From Tautonia marina (GTDB taxonomy: Bacteria; Planctomycetota; Planctomycetia; Isosphaerales; Isosphaeraceae), in contig NZ_WEZF01000002.1 in assembly GCF_009177065.1 (NCBI RefSeq), forward strand, positions 62,001 to 126,000: a stretch of DNA of 64,000 bases, in the 5' to 3' direction. Every line of letters starts with the position of its first letter. Within the stretch, counting starts at the first letter, position 1. Below are positions 1 to 9,467 of the stretch, in pieces. The notes beneath the pieces are model-generated. The model was not told the DNA's origin and ran no database searches. It saw only the letters and a program-made list of their open reading frames with translations. The translations under genes were made by a program, and so were the position numbers.

Positions 1-1
1 C

Positions 2-562
2 GACGCGTTCCAATACGCCGAGGAACTCGTTCGGTTTATCGCCAGCCACCCGAACCCGCCCGATCCCCGCGGCTTCGGGATTGGCGTCGCCGGCTTTCCG
101 GAAGGCCATCCTTCAACCCCGAATCGCCTTCATGAGCTTGACTACCTGAAACGGAAGGTTGACGCCGGAGCACAATATATTTGCACACAACTTTTCTTCG
201 AAAACCGAGACTTTTTTGACTTTCGAGAACGCTGTGAGATGGCTGGAATCACTGTGCCAATCATCGCCGGAATCATGCCGATCACGTCTCGCCAGGGAAT
301 GATCCGGATGGCTGATCTGGCACTTGGAGCACGGTTTCCGGCCCGACTCATTCGTGCAATCGAGCGATGTGCACCCGAGTACTCGACCGAGCAGGTTTCC
401 AAGGTCGGCATCCATTGGGCAACGGAGCAGTGTCGAGACTTACTCGATGCACACGTCCGAGGCATCCATTTTTACACACTGAACAAGAGTGACGCGACCC
501 GTCAAATATACGAAAATCTTGGCGTGAAAGACTCGATTGCCCTCCGAAGTTCTCCGGTATAA
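2..562 (+). CDS. metF: 5,10-methylenetetrahydrofolate reductase, 3' part (5' end outside window)
   Basis: The frame is open from base 2 and ends in TAA at 560-562, giving the last 186 residues of a protein of about 300. The enzyme is FAD-dependent and reduces methylene-THF to methyl-THF for methionine synthesis in the cytosol. The family's TIM-barrel C-terminal half is clear: GVAGFPEGHP near the visible start, then LDYLKRKVDAGAQYICTQLF, then VPIIAGIMPI, and finally GIHFYTLNKS. Each matches a MetF signature segment (the GHP loop, the G-A-x-TQ-x-F strand, the P-I-x-x-GIMP loop and the terminal H-x-Y-T-x-N). The gene continues upstream of the window, so start, promoter and operon partners cannot be judged. 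The next gene is convergent, 28 bases away. Confidence 0.95.
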   Translation, partial: DAFQYAEELVRFIASHPNPPDPRGFGIGVAGFPEGHPSTPNRLHELDYLKRKVDAGAQYICTQLFFENRDFFDFRERCEMAGITVPIIAGIMPITSRQGMIRMADLALGARFPARLIRAIERCAPEYSTEQVSKVGIHWATEQCRDLLDAHVRGIHFYTLNKSDATRQIYENLGVKDSIALRSSPV

Positions 563-590
563 TCGTCTCAAGTTCTACTCCACCGCTTGA

Positions 591-3500
591 TCAGGCTACG
601 CCAAGCGTTCTCCGCTCTGGGAATTGCGACCGCTTGGCGTTCGTCCAAATTGCCTCTAAGGCAAGTCGCTCGTATGCCAGAATCATCTTCTCGTACTCGC
701 GATCTTTCCTGCCTTCTCGTCTCCAAGCTTGTTCCAGTGGGGGAGAATCGAGAATCGATTCCAAGCGGGCGAGCAGAGTCTCAGGCTGGGTTGGATCAAA
801 CACGACGACGGTGGGGTCCGCCCGTACATACTCGTCGATCCCAATCACCTCGCTCTGAATCAAGGGCTTACAAAGCTCCTTCTTGATTGAAACAATCTCT
901 GGACTGAGATCACGCTGGGAGACATCCACAATCACATCAGCAGCAGCCAGTGCATTGTTTACGACAAAATCCTCGAACATTGAGATAAATCGAACTCGAC
1001 TCCCATGAAGCCGAGACGGTTCGGTTCGAGTGAGCCACTGCCCCAGTTCCGGAACACCAAGGATCAGAGCGACAACATCTCGATCTGAACGGACAAGTCT
1101 TGCCCTTTGATCGAGGAACATCCCGATCTGATCTTCCTCAGTATCGTGCAGACATGCCAAAACGATCGTCGATCGAGAGAGACCGAACCAACGGCGTGCG
1201 TCATCTCGTTCCGGTAACTCGGAAACAGGTCGCCCAGCCTCTCGAACGGTCTCAAAATTCCAGCACGTCTCGAGAGGCGTGTAGAGATTGCGAATTCGCC
1301 GGGCCGGGAAGACCACGCGAGACGCCTCGGAAAATGCTTGAATTGCTGTGTGCGCCCCATCGCGATCGAGTGTCAGAAAAGCATCCCGAAAATCAACTGC
1401 TTCCCGAATCGTCCAGATTGAAGGGATTCTTGCAAGCCGCGCGGCATGGAGAGTTGAATATTGATCGAGCCCGATGACGTGAATGAGATCATAATCGTGA
1501 TGGTCAAAGTGATCAGCGAGGATCTGAATCCTGTCCGCGATCGGTTGACGGTCGTCGATCGGCACGACAGAAACTGGGAAGCCTTCGTTCCGGAGCATGG
1601 TCCCCATTGCTCCGTCGATCCGACAACAGACTTCCGCAGCAAGCTTGCCCCGATGACGATATCCCTCGATCAGGTTTCTCACGAACCGTGACGACCCACG
1701 CCCATCGAGCCGACCGAGGTCGATCAGAACTCGAATTGGTTGATCCCCGAGTGACTCCGGAGCTGCCATCGGCCGCGTACTGATCCCCGGCTGATGATCG
1801 TCCCGGATCAGCGCCGGATGATAATAGGGGTCGGTTCGATGTCCCCAGCGTTCCAGAAAACGCTTCTCTTCTTGGGGGTCTAGTGTGAATCCTCGTGAGG
1901 CTCCCTCAAAATGGAACAATTCGGCCCTCGGCGCATAAACGCACCGAAGCCCAATCTCCGCAAGCCGCAAGCAAAAATCAACATCATTGAACCCAACAGC
2001 GAACTGGTGCTCGTCGAATCCGCCGATTTTCAAATAGGTGTCTTTTTTGACAAGCAGGCAAGCTGCCGTTACGGCACTGACATTCCGCGCAACCCGCTCA
2101 AAAAACTGAAGATCGGTGTGCCACCACGGAAGCCCCTTGAACAGATGACCGGGAGCACCGTCGAACAGATCCGTCACAATCCCAACGTGCTGAAGTCGTC
2201 CATCCGGATAAAGCAATCGCGCTCCCACCGCCCCCACTCCGGGAAGCTTTCCGTAACCGACCAGTTGACTCAGCCATTCGGATCGGACAACTTCTGTATC
2301 ATTGTTGAGAAGAACAACAAACTCAATTGTGTTTTCGAGGTTCTCAATTGCTTGATTATGAATTTTTGCGTAACTGAATCCACTTTCGTCATTTTCAATG
2401 CGGATCACCCGACATCGCGAGTCGAGTTGGGCAAAGTATTCGAGGGTTTCTTCCTCCTGGCTTCCGTTGTCGATCACAACGATTTCGTAATCCTGATAGG
2501 TTGTCCGCTCTCGAATGGATTCTAGACAGCGATGGAGCAGGTCCACCCGGTCCCGCGTTGGAATCAGGATGGCAACCTTCGGACCTCGATCCGGAAAATC
2601 CAACTCAAACGCCGGCACACGTAATCGTGAAGCCCAGGCAGGTTGAGCGATCCGAGCATCAATCCCCCTCCGACGAAGTGCACTGTCCAGAGCAAGGGCG
2701 GAATGACGGATGGTTTCCACAGAGCAGCAGTCAACCGGATCCTCTGCTGTTCGATTCGCTGGCACCGAACTAAGAACCCTGGGCACTCGCACGATTCGGT
2801 CAGACTGCTCAGCGATCCGCAGGACCAGATCGTAAGGCCAAGCCTGCCCAAACTCAGGTCGCAATCCACCGACCATCTCGAAGATTGATCGACGAACTGC
2901 GAACATACCTCCCACTGCCTGATAAGCAAGCATGAGTTCAGGAGACCATTCTGGGCGAAACCTGGGATCAAATCGATGCCCGTTTGCCTCGATCCGGTCT
3001 TCATCCGCGAAGATCAGATCAAGAGGCTCCTGGGTTGCGTCAATCGTTCGAGCGAACTCGAGGAGAGCCTCCTCATGAAGAATCGCGCAGTGGTTCACAA
3101 AAACAAGATAATCACTCGCAGATTGTTCCGTTGCCGTTTGGATTGATTCAACACGCCGGGGATCATCGCTGACAACGGTTGTCTGACCATCCGTCATGAC
3201 TGCAGCCAACTCGGAACCACCGACGAGCACCACATCTCGATCCGGATAACTTTGCCTTCGCACTGACGCCACCGTTTCTCGGAGTTGACGGAGATTGGTG
3301 TGGTCCTGCGGAACGATCACCGAAAAGGTGGGTCGATTCTCGAGCTGCTTCCAATGCGCAATCTGTTCTTCCATGGAAGAAGATTGATTCTGGAGCCAGA
3401 GTTCGTAGGGGTCTCGCCGAGGTGGAATCCATTGAAGAATGTCATTGCGATCTCGCGTCACCACAGGACGTTCTTGCTCGACCCTCGCCGGACACTCCTC

Positions 3501-4094
3501 GATCGTCGGTGCTTTCAATGGCTCCAAAGCATTCGCGTCATCAACCGGCACATCGGGCGCAATCGATTTGTCGCCAGGCGAGCGGAGCAAGCCAAGACGT
3601 TGACGCAGCGAACGCATCACTGTTCCTGGCATATGGACTCGTCTTCGAATCGCTCGTAACGCCCGAATTATCCGCTCAAGGGTCTGACTCAGGGCATGAC
3701 GGACCAAGGATGATCGAAGCGCCGCCAATTCGGCCTCCGCTTGCCGGAAGTCGTCGGAGGCCTGTCTGGACTGCTCGAACAGTTCGCTGATGCGTTGATT
3801 GCGCGACTCGACTTCCGATTCGAGCCAGGTGGCATACAGCTTGCGCTCGATCAGTTGGCCTCGCAGCAGCCGAATCAATCGATCTCGTTCGACCCGGCGG
3901 GAGTCTGCCGTCAAAATTCTCAGGGCCTGTTCCGTCAGGTGAGTGTCCAGACCATGGTTGATCTGATCTTCGATCCGATCGATCCATTCGTCCGAACTGG
4001 GTTGTCGCCAAGGCGAGTCCATTTTGGGATCGGCGACTCGCCGAGCGTTGGTGTTCATTGCCGAGTTGTTCGGCAGATGCACCTGATCGGACAT
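591..4094 (-). CDS. Multi-domain glycosyltransferase (coiled coil + two GT2 + GT4-like)
   Basis: About 1167 aa, probably cytosolic or membrane-associated, building surface polysaccharide or O-antigen-like glycans. Residues ~60-150 are charged and heptad-like, consistent with a coiled coil. Residues ~256-450 form a first GT2 fold with FADEDRI at ~362. Residues ~505-760 form a second, complete GT2 domain: VAILIPTRDR, then VVLLNNDTEV at ~593, then NDVDFCLRLAE. From ~790 to the end the sequence looks like a GT4 glycogen-phosphorylase-type fold (VLIDLGRLDGRGSSRFVRNL). The first GT2 domain looks weaker than the second and may be partly degenerate. The start ATG at 4094 has GGAG nine bases upstream; an ATG at 4109 and a TTG at 4139 are in-frame alternatives. 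Acceptor and donor sugars cannot be told from sequence. Confidence 0.85.
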   Translation of the reverse strand: MSDQVHLPNNSAMNTNARRVADPKMDSPWRQPSSDEWIDRIEDQINHGLDTHLTEQALRILTADSRRVERDRLIRLLRGQLIERKLYATWLESEVESRNQRISELFEQSRQASDDFRQAEAELAALRSSLVRHALSQTLERIIRALRAIRRRVHMPGTVMRSLRQRLGLLRSPGDKSIAPDVPVDDANALEPLKAPTIEECPARVEQERPVVTRDRNDILQWIPPRRDPYELWLQNQSSSMEEQIAHWKQLENRPTFSVIVPQDHTNLRQLRETVASVRRQSYPDRDVVLVGGSELAAVMTDGQTTVVSDDPRRVESIQTATEQSASDYLVFVNHCAILHEEALLEFARTIDATQEPLDLIFADEDRIEANGHRFDPRFRPEWSPELMLAYQAVGGMFAVRRSIFEMVGGLRPEFGQAWPYDLVLRIAEQSDRIVRVPRVLSSVPANRTAEDPVDCCSVETIRHSALALDSALRRRGIDARIAQPAWASRLRVPAFELDFPDRGPKVAILIPTRDRVDLLHRCLESIRERTTYQDYEIVVIDNGSQEEETLEYFAQLDSRCRVIRIENDESGFSYAKIHNQAIENLENTIEFVVLLNNDTEVVRSEWLSQLVGYGKLPGVGAVGARLLYPDGRLQHVGIVTDLFDGAPGHLFKGLPWWHTDLQFFERVARNVSAVTAACLLVKKDTYLKIGGFDEHQFAVGFNDVDFCLRLAEIGLRCVYAPRAELFHFEGASRGFTLDPQEEKRFLERWGHRTDPYYHPALIRDDHQPGISTRPMAAPESLGDQPIRVLIDLGRLDGRGSSRFVRNLIEGYRHRGKLAAEVCCRIDGAMGTMLRNEGFPVSVVPIDDRQPIADRIQILADHFDHHDYDLIHVIGLDQYSTLHAARLARIPSIWTIREAVDFRDAFLTLDRDGAHTAIQAFSEASRVVFPARRIRNLYTPLETCWNFETVREAGRPVSELPERDDARRWFGLSRSTIVLACLHDTEEDQIGMFLDQRARLVRSDRDVVALILGVPELGQWLTRTEPSRLHGSRVRFISMFEDFVVNNALAAADVIVDVSQRDLSPEIVSIKKELCKPLIQSEVIGIDEYVRADPTVVVFDPTQPETLLARLESILDSPPLEQAWRREGRKDREYEKMILAYERLALEAIWTNAKRSQFPERRTLGVA

Positions 4095-4251
4095 GACCGG
4101 CGACTCCATTCGGGGGGTCGTGTCGGATGTTGGGAGCAAGCGATCCTCAGGAGACCGCCAGGTCGATCCCTGGTGGCATACCGAGAATAATGAATGGGGT
4201 CAATCCGAACCGACGCTAGCACGTCGGTCCATCTCATCCAGGAGACTCGTT

Positions 4252-5559
4252 GTGAGCGCACCTGCTGCCCTTGTTGGTCTGCTCAGCCTGCTGGCGGCCT
4301 TCCCCCTCGGTTCAGGTCTGCCCGAACTCGAAGGCTCGTCTCTCATCCCGGCCGATGGAAACCGCGTGGTGGTGATCGGCGACAGCATCACGCAAGCCGG
4401 AGATTATGTTGTTTTCCTCGAGACGTTCCTGCTCACGCGATTTCCCGATCGTACCATCACCGTGATCAACCACGGTCTGAGCAGCGAAACCGCGGCCGGA
4501 ACCAGTGAACCGGATCACCCGTTTCCTCGCCCCTGGATTCACGATCGATTCGATCGCGACGTGACCGCCTGGAATCCCGACATCGTCGTCGCGTGTTACG
4601 GCATGAACGATGGGATTTATCACCCCTTCGCTCCCGAGCGATTCGAGCCGTATCAACGCGGCATCCTTCGACTGATCGATCGGTCTCAAACCGATGCAAC
4701 AGCGCGAATTGACCTGCTCACCCCTCCACCCTACGACCCCTACCAGCGACAGGTCAGCGACCCGGATGCCAGGGAGTTCGGCTACCGCTTCCCTGTGGTC
4801 AATTACGATTCCGTCCTGGCCCATTATGCGGCCTGGCTGCGATCGTTGGCCGGTGATCACCTCCTCGTCGCCGACGTGAATACCTCGCTGGCCAAACATG
4901 TTGAGAAGCGGAGGGCCGATCGGGTCAGTTTCACGATCATGCCCGATGGCGTGCATCCCAACCCGACCGGACATTGGCTCATCGCCCAGACCTTACTCAA
5001 AGCCTGGAATGTCCCATCAATCGTCGCCGAGGTCCAGATCGACGCCAAGACGCTCCAAACCTCATCCGATCAGGTGGCACACCTCACGAGACGCGATGGA
5101 GGGCTCTCGTTCACCTGGCGATCCCCCTTGCCAATGCCCATCGACCCACGCTGCGACCCGGAATCGATCCGTCTCGAACAGGTCGTTGATCGGCTAAACC
5201 GTTACCGCCTCACCGTCACGGGGTTGGAGGAAGGCCACTACCGCCTGCTTGCCTCCGAGTCGGGATCGGGGAAGCCTCAACCGATGCTCGTCGTGAGCTC
5301 TTCAGAGCTTGCCGAAGGGATCGACCTGACGAGCATCGCGGACTTTCCAACCGTCGTTGCCGCTCAGGGGATTTTGCAAGCGGTCGCCTCCCATCGATCC
5401 GCTCAGGCCCAGGCCTGGAGAGAATCGATCAAGAGCGGGGAACCTTCGAGCATTCCTCCACCCGGTGAGGATGATGATATGATGCGGCCGATCCGCGAGC
5501 AGTGCCAGCCACGCAACCTTCGCTTGCGAATTGAGCCGGTCGCGAACCAGACACCGTAA
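4252..5559 (+). CDS. Exported SGNH/GDSL-type hydrolase
   Basis: 435 aa. The chosen start is GTG 4252, which has AGGAG about eight bases upstream and opens directly into a hydrophobic signal peptide (residues ~5-25). A longer in-frame ATG at 4093 would run into the divergent glycosyltransferase gene. SGNH blocks are visible: VVVIGDSITQAG (nucleophile Ser at ~45), a Gly in INHGLSSET, CYGMNDG (Asn at ~119) and PDGVHPNPTGH (Asp/His ~232-235). This is the family of esterases and rhamnogalacturonan-acetylesterase-like enzymes that remove acyl groups from carbohydrates. The C-terminal ~180 residues add a beta-rich segment of unknown role. The next gene is convergent, 33 bases away. The substrate is unknown; a polysaccharide ester is an inference from family and export. 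Confidence 0.85.
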   Translation: MSAPAALVGLLSLLAAFPLGSGLPELEGSSLIPADGNRVVVIGDSITQAGDYVVFLETFLLTRFPDRTITVINHGLSSETAAGTSEPDHPFPRPWIHDRFDRDVTAWNPDIVVACYGMNDGIYHPFAPERFEPYQRGILRLIDRSQTDATARIDLLTPPPYDPYQRQVSDPDAREFGYRFPVVNYDSVLAHYAAWLRSLAGDHLLVADVNTSLAKHVEKRRADRVSFTIMPDGVHPNPTGHWLIAQTLLKAWNVPSIVAEVQIDAKTLQTSSDQVAHLTRRDGGLSFTWRSPLPMPIDPRCDPESIRLEQVVDRLNRYRLTVTGLEEGHYRLLASESGSGKPQPMLVVSSSELAEGIDLTSIADFPTVVAAQGILQAVASHRSAQAQAWRESIKSGEPSSIPPPGEDDDMMRPIREQCQPRNLRLRIEPVANQTP

Positions 5560-5592
5560 CGAGGCTCCGATCGGACCGGCCCCATTGCACCG

Positions 5593-6855
5593 TTACTCTT
5601 TGACGACCCGGACACTGACCGGGTCGTCGAAATCGGCATCGAGGGCCTTGGCCCGATCGAGGGTCAATTCTCCGGTTTGCAACCAGAGCCGATAGCGAAC
5701 GTTCAGTGGTTGATCTTCGGTCAGGAGGTACTCGAAGTACGAGCCAAAGCGGCCGTAATCCCGCTCACTATAGCGGGCCTCTTTGGGGTTCTCGGGATGG
5801 TCGAGGTACGCGACGGAATAGCGGTCACCGTCAATCACGAAGCTCATGGCGTTCCAGGGCAGATTTACCGGGCCCTCGCCCGTCTTCGGTTCCCAGTTTC
5901 TCGTTTCTCCAGGCTTCCCCGGGCCGTCGACACGGAGGTAATACGTCTGGTCCTTTGAGACTTCAGCCACATGGTTGTCCGCTCGGAAGTGGACTCCGGC
6001 ATGCTGAGGGTCGCCGTCGAGCTTCACCGGTCCGGCCTTGGTTTCGACCCGAGCGGCGAAGTCGATGAAATACCCTTCCTCCGCCGCGTAGGCGGTGACC
6101 TCCCGGGATTCGAGAGCGAAGATTTCCCCTTCCTGTCCATGCCAACCAACGGTGATGAGATGACGACCAAGCACCGGCCCGGCCTCCTCGGCAAGCGTTT
6201 CCTGATACGACTGGAAGGCGTTTCCACGGGCGTGCCAGACGTCGGCTTGCTTGTCGTCGCCGTAACTGACGCGATTAAACCCGAAGAACAGGCCCCGGTG
6301 GTGGGTGAACAGTCCACCCGCCCCTTTGCTGAGGCGTCGACCGTCGGGGGCGAACAGGTGGTGGAAGGGTTTGTAGGTCAACTCGCGAGCCTCAGGGCTC
6401 GACTCGTCCAGTTTGGGTCGCACGAGTTGTAAGATCGGCTGGTCTCCCCGGACGAGCAGATCCCCCTCGTCCGACGTCTTCCACGAGAACGACGGGATGC
6501 TGCTCAGGTCGGCACCGGATTCCGAAACGTCGAAGCGAACCGTCTCTCCCTTCGCCAGTTCGGGCAGGATGAAGTGAAGTTCTCGGACAACGCCATCGGA
6601 AGGCTCGCCGGGCTGGCTTAAGAGCGAGGGTTCGGTCAACTGGCCCAGCAGCGTCTCGCCATCGATCGACTTGAGAATCACCACATCGCCCTTGGCGAAC
6701 GCCTCGGGCAACGTCAGGACGGCGGAAACCGGTGTGCGAATGCGGTCGTGCGTTCCGGCATCGACCTCAATCGCGATCGACTGAGCCAGCCCTGGCAACG
6801 CCAAGAACAGAAGGATCGGCAGGGCACCCAGGGACACGGTAACACGGCGACGCAT
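5593..6855 (-). CDS. Exported DUF6807 (PmoA-family) protein
   Basis: 420 aa. The start ATG at 6855 has AGGAGAAG about six bases upstream and begins a clear signal peptide (MRRRVTVSLGALPILLFLAL...LAQS), so the longer frame to 6969 is not used. The body is beta-rich with KPFHHLFAPDGRRLSKG, THHRGLFFGF, HAGVHFRADN and NLPWNAMSFVIDG, segments typical of DUF6807, a family annotated as 'methane oxygenase PmoA' in many planctomycete genomes. That name is misleading: nothing here resembles the membrane-bound copper monooxygenase subunit. The fold is thought to be a carbohydrate-binding or carbohydrate-processing beta-sandwich. It is divergent to the Gfo/Idh/MocA gene beginning at 7032, a common pairing, so a shared role in sugar metabolism is plausible but unproven. 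Confidence 0.8.
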   Translation of the reverse strand: MRRRVTVSLGALPILLFLALPGLAQSIAIEVDAGTHDRIRTPVSAVLTLPEAFAKGDVVILKSIDGETLLGQLTEPSLLSQPGEPSDGVVRELHFILPELAKGETVRFDVSESGADLSSIPSFSWKTSDEGDLLVRGDQPILQLVRPKLDESSPEARELTYKPFHHLFAPDGRRLSKGAGGLFTHHRGLFFGFNRVSYGDDKQADVWHARGNAFQSYQETLAEEAGPVLGRHLITVGWHGQEGEIFALESREVTAYAAEEGYFIDFAARVETKAGPVKLDGDPQHAGVHFRADNHVAEVSKDQTYYLRVDGPGKPGETRNWEPKTGEGPVNLPWNAMSFVIDGDRYSVAYLDHPENPKEARYSERDYGRFGSYFEYLLTEDQPLNVRYRLWLQTGELTLDRAKALDADFDDPVSVRVVKE

Positions 6856-7031
6856 GGCAATCTTCTCCTGATTCCAAGACCAAACAAACCGCCATCGTAG
6901 CCCATCACCCGGAACGAGTCGCCCATCCGATCTGAAAAATCTTCTTTCAATCGCTGTTGGAGATGTCATCCTGGGAAATGCTTCGGGGCGAACAGGCCGC
7001 CCCGATATTCGACCACGGGGAGAGACCGCTC

Positions 7032-8471
7032 ATGGCTCGCACGACGCGACGGACATTCCTCTCGGGCTCGGTAGCGGCGATCGGCGCCGGGTTCGCGATT
7101 GGTGGAACCAAGGCCTCCGGCCGGATTCTTGGTGCCAACGACACCATCAATCTCGCTGTCGCTGGACTGAACGGCCGAGGCGGCGCCCATGTTGGCGAGT
7201 TCGCCGGAATGCCAGGGGTTCGCCTCAGTCACCTCGTCGATCCGGATGTCCGAACGTTTGACAAGCGCGTCAAGCAAACGGTCGAACGCGGCGGGGCAAC
7301 CCCGAAGACGGTGCAGGACATCCGCGAGGTGCTCGACAACCCCGATGTCCACGCCATCTCGATCGCAACGCCAAACCACTGGCACGCCTTGATGTCGATC
7401 TGGGCCTGTCAGGCGGGCAAGGATGTGTACGTCGAGAAGCCATGTAGCCACAACATCCACGAAGGTCGGATCGCCGTCGAGGCGGCTCGCAAGTACGACC
7501 GGATTGTCCAGCACGGCACGCAGGGCCGCTCCAGCCGATCATGGGCCGAACTGCTCGAAATCACTCGATCCGGCCGATACGGCAAGTTGCTTGTCTCCCG
7601 AGGACTCTGCTACAAGCCTCGCCCCAGCATCGGCTTCAAGCCGGTTCAGACACCCCCGTCGGAAGTCGACTTCTCGCTCTGGCTCGGCCCTGCTCAGGAA
7701 ACCCCGTTCCACGAAAATCTTGTCCATTACAACTGGCACTGGTTCTGGGACTTCGGCAACGGCGACATCGGCAACCAGGGGGTCCACCAGATGGACGTCG
7801 CCCGCTGGATGATTCCCGACGCAACCCATCCGACAAGCGTCGTGAGCCTGGGCGGTCGATTCGGCTACGAGGATCAAGGGGAAACCGCCAACACTCAGGT
7901 TTCCGTCATGGACTTCGACGGCACGATGCTCATCTTCGAGGTCCGAGGCCTTCCGACCGACGACTACAAGGGCCAGAAAGTCGGCAACGTCCTTCACTAC
8001 GAGGAGGGGATCGTCTCCGGTGGTCGCTTCTATCCGAAGGGTCAGGGAGACGGCGAGCCACTTCCCAGGGTTGACGCAAACCGAGGCCCCGGAAACGGCC
8101 ACTTCGCCAACTTCATCGAAGCCGTCCGGAGCCGGAAGACCGACGACCTGAACGCCGACATCCTGGAAGGGCACTATTCCAGCGCCGCCTGCCACCTGGC
8201 CAACGTCTCCTATCAACTTGGCGCTCCCGAGTCATTCGATTCCATCGACCAGGCCATCGGCTCCGATGAAGCCGTCCAGGAGACAGTCGAACGAATGGTT
8301 GAGCATCTCAAGGATGACAACGCTCTGGCGATTGAAGGGATGCAGTACCGTCTGGGCCGTCGGCTCCGCTTCAACCCGGAAACCGAGCGGTTCATCGATG
8401 ACGATCGTGCCAATGCACTGCTGACCCGCCCTTATCGCGCTCCCTTCGTGGTGCCCGAGTCACTGGCCTGA
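7032..8471 (+). CDS. Tat-exported Gfo/Idh/MocA family oxidoreductase
   Basis: 479 aa. The start ATG 7032 follows GGGGAGAG and encodes a twin-arginine signal, RRTFLSGSVAAIGAG (residues 6-20). The Rossmann domain follows with NLAVAGLNGRGGAHVG (~40-55), the strand ending LVDPD, IATPNHWH (~112-119) and the EKPCSHN motif (~135), in which the Lys is the family's catalytic or NAD(P)-contacting residue. The C-terminal alpha/beta domain holds HYNWHWFWDFGNGDIGNQGVHQMD, the planctomycete-type replacement of the usual G-x-x-x-D-x-G-x-H motif. The family carries out NAD(P)-dependent oxidation or reduction of sugars and cyclitols; the exported forms are thought to use tightly bound cofactor. The gene is divergent from the DUF6807 gene and ends in a hairpin at 8489-8530. 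A paralogue lies at 53124-54413. Confidence 0.9.
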   Translation: MARTTRRTFLSGSVAAIGAGFAIGGTKASGRILGANDTINLAVAGLNGRGGAHVGEFAGMPGVRLSHLVDPDVRTFDKRVKQTVERGGATPKTVQDIREVLDNPDVHAISIATPNHWHALMSIWACQAGKDVYVEKPCSHNIHEGRIAVEAARKYDRIVQHGTQGRSSRSWAELLEITRSGRYGKLLVSRGLCYKPRPSIGFKPVQTPPSEVDFSLWLGPAQETPFHENLVHYNWHWFWDFGNGDIGNQGVHQMDVARWMIPDATHPTSVVSLGGRFGYEDQGETANTQVSVMDFDGTMLIFEVRGLPTDDYKGQKVGNVLHYEEGIVSGGRFYPKGQGDGEPLPRVDANRGPGNGHFANFIEAVRSRKTDDLNADILEGHYSSAACHLANVSYQLGAPESFDSIDQAIGSDEAVQETVERMVEHLKDDNALAIEGMQYRLGRRLRFNPETERFIDDDRANALLTRPYRAPFVVPESLA

Positions 8472-8488
8472 GCCGGGCGGGATTTCCC

Positions 8489-8530
8489 GACACCTTTCCC
8501 CTCCGAATTGACCAAAGGGGAAAAGGTGTC
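8489..8530 (+). terminator. Hairpin terminator after Gfo/Idh/MocA gene
   Basis: Inverted repeat GACACCTTTCCCCT / AGGGGAAAAGGTGTC around a 12-base loop, with one unpaired A. It begins 18 bases after the stop codon. There is no strong T tract, so the class is uncertain. Confidence 0.6.
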
Positions 8531-8707
8531 GGGGCCGGCTTCTACATCCATCGCGATGAGAGGGACCTTTCCGAGACTTCATCCTGATCGTATGCAAGAA
8601 CCACTCAAGCCTCTCCCGACCTCAGCGAAGAACTGAAGAAGGATCCAACGAGATCGTTTCTCGACCTGACTCGCAGCGCGCAGATGCTCGGAGAGGATTG
8701 GCACTCA

Positions 8708-9067
8708 ATGTCCAAACGATGCCCCTATTGTGATGAGGAAATCCAGGACGCCGCGATCAAGTGCAAGCATTGCCTGACCTGGCTCGATTCTGGAAGAAAC
8801 GCCTCCCCCTTATCCCCGCATGCCTGGGATGTTGGGCCCGGCAAAGGCGGCTGGAGCTTGGGAACGCTCCGCCGACCAAAACATGACCGGATGGTTGCCG
8901 GAGTCTGCTCAGCCTTCGGTCGCCTGCTCGGCATCGATCCGACCTTGATTCGGATCACGTATGCCGTGGTCACGTTCTTCACGGCTGGCATTCCGGGAAT
9001 CATTCTGTATATCATCTTGGCGCTGGTGATTCCGATGGAAGACGACCCGGATCGCTGGACCGATTGA
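8708..9067 (+). CDS. Zinc-ribbon + PspC-domain membrane protein
   Basis: 119 aa from ATG 8708; an in-frame ATG at 8684 would add eight residues before the ribbon. The N-terminus is a zinc ribbon, CPYCDEEI...CKHCLTWL (two CxxC pairs, residues ~4-24). A low-complexity linker leads to a PspC domain: HDRMVAGVCSAFGRLLGIDPTLIRI followed by one long hydrophobic segment (~75-108) that can span the membrane. PspC proteins take part in phage-shock and envelope-stress signalling, but no pspA or pspF is nearby, so a stress role here is only inferred. A zinc ribbon plus PspC arrangement is common in large bacterial genomes. The gene is followed closely by the small membrane protein at 9099 and may be cotranscribed with it. 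Confidence 0.8.
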   Translation: MSKRCPYCDEEIQDAAIKCKHCLTWLDSGRNASPLSPHAWDVGPGKGGWSLGTLRRPKHDRMVAGVCSAFGRLLGIDPTLIRITYAVVTFFTAGIPGIILYIILALVIPMEDDPDRWTD

Positions 9068-9098
9068 TTGCTTGAGTGAGGGCCATTGCTTGATTGCC

Positions 9099-9341
9099 AT
9101 GACCACCACCCGGATCGGACTCGCCCTGCGCCTGATCGGTCCGGTACTGGAGATTGCCTGCATCGGTCTGTTGCTCGGCAATTTCGGTCACAATCGGTCC
9201 CTGTTTGGCCAACCCGTCGAGCCTCTGCTCTATCTCGGGGTGGCCCTTGGCCTGGCAATGGTGGCTCTTGGCCTCGGGCTCAGTACCGCTCGTCCCGGCC
9301 GGCGAACAAGACGCCCCAGTGATGCCGCTCGTCCGGAATGA
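9099..9341 (+). CDS. Small two-helix membrane protein, unknown function
   Basis: 80 aa from ATG 9099; a TTG at 9072 is an alternative and neither has a strong ribosome binding site. Two hydrophobic helices are visible (IGPVLEIACIGLLLG and LLYLGVALGLAMVALGLGL), followed by an Arg-rich tail RPGRRTRRP that would be cytosolic by the positive-inside rule. No family is recognised. It sits 31 bases after the PspC gene, which makes cotranscription likely, and before the queuosine-precursor transporter. It could be a real small protein or a fortuitous hydrophobic frame. Confidence 0.5.
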   Translation: MTTTRIGLALRLIGPVLEIACIGLLLGNFGHNRSLFGQPVEPLLYLGVALGLAMVALGLGLSTARPGRRTRRPSDAARPE

Positions 9342-9467
9342 TCGGCGCCCTTCTCTCCCACTCCGCTTCCGCCCGGTTGACCGGCACCGTCCTGTCAGCA
9401 TCTGATCGATCGGGAATCCCACGGCGGGGTTCCTGAACTGCCTGCCCTTTCTCGGACGGACCCCTTC

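Noticed and set aside
4093-4251. Extended N-terminus of the SGNH hydrolase from ATG 4093
   Set aside because: It overlaps the glycosyltransferase start, is not signal-peptide-like, and the GTG at 4252 has a better ribosome binding site.
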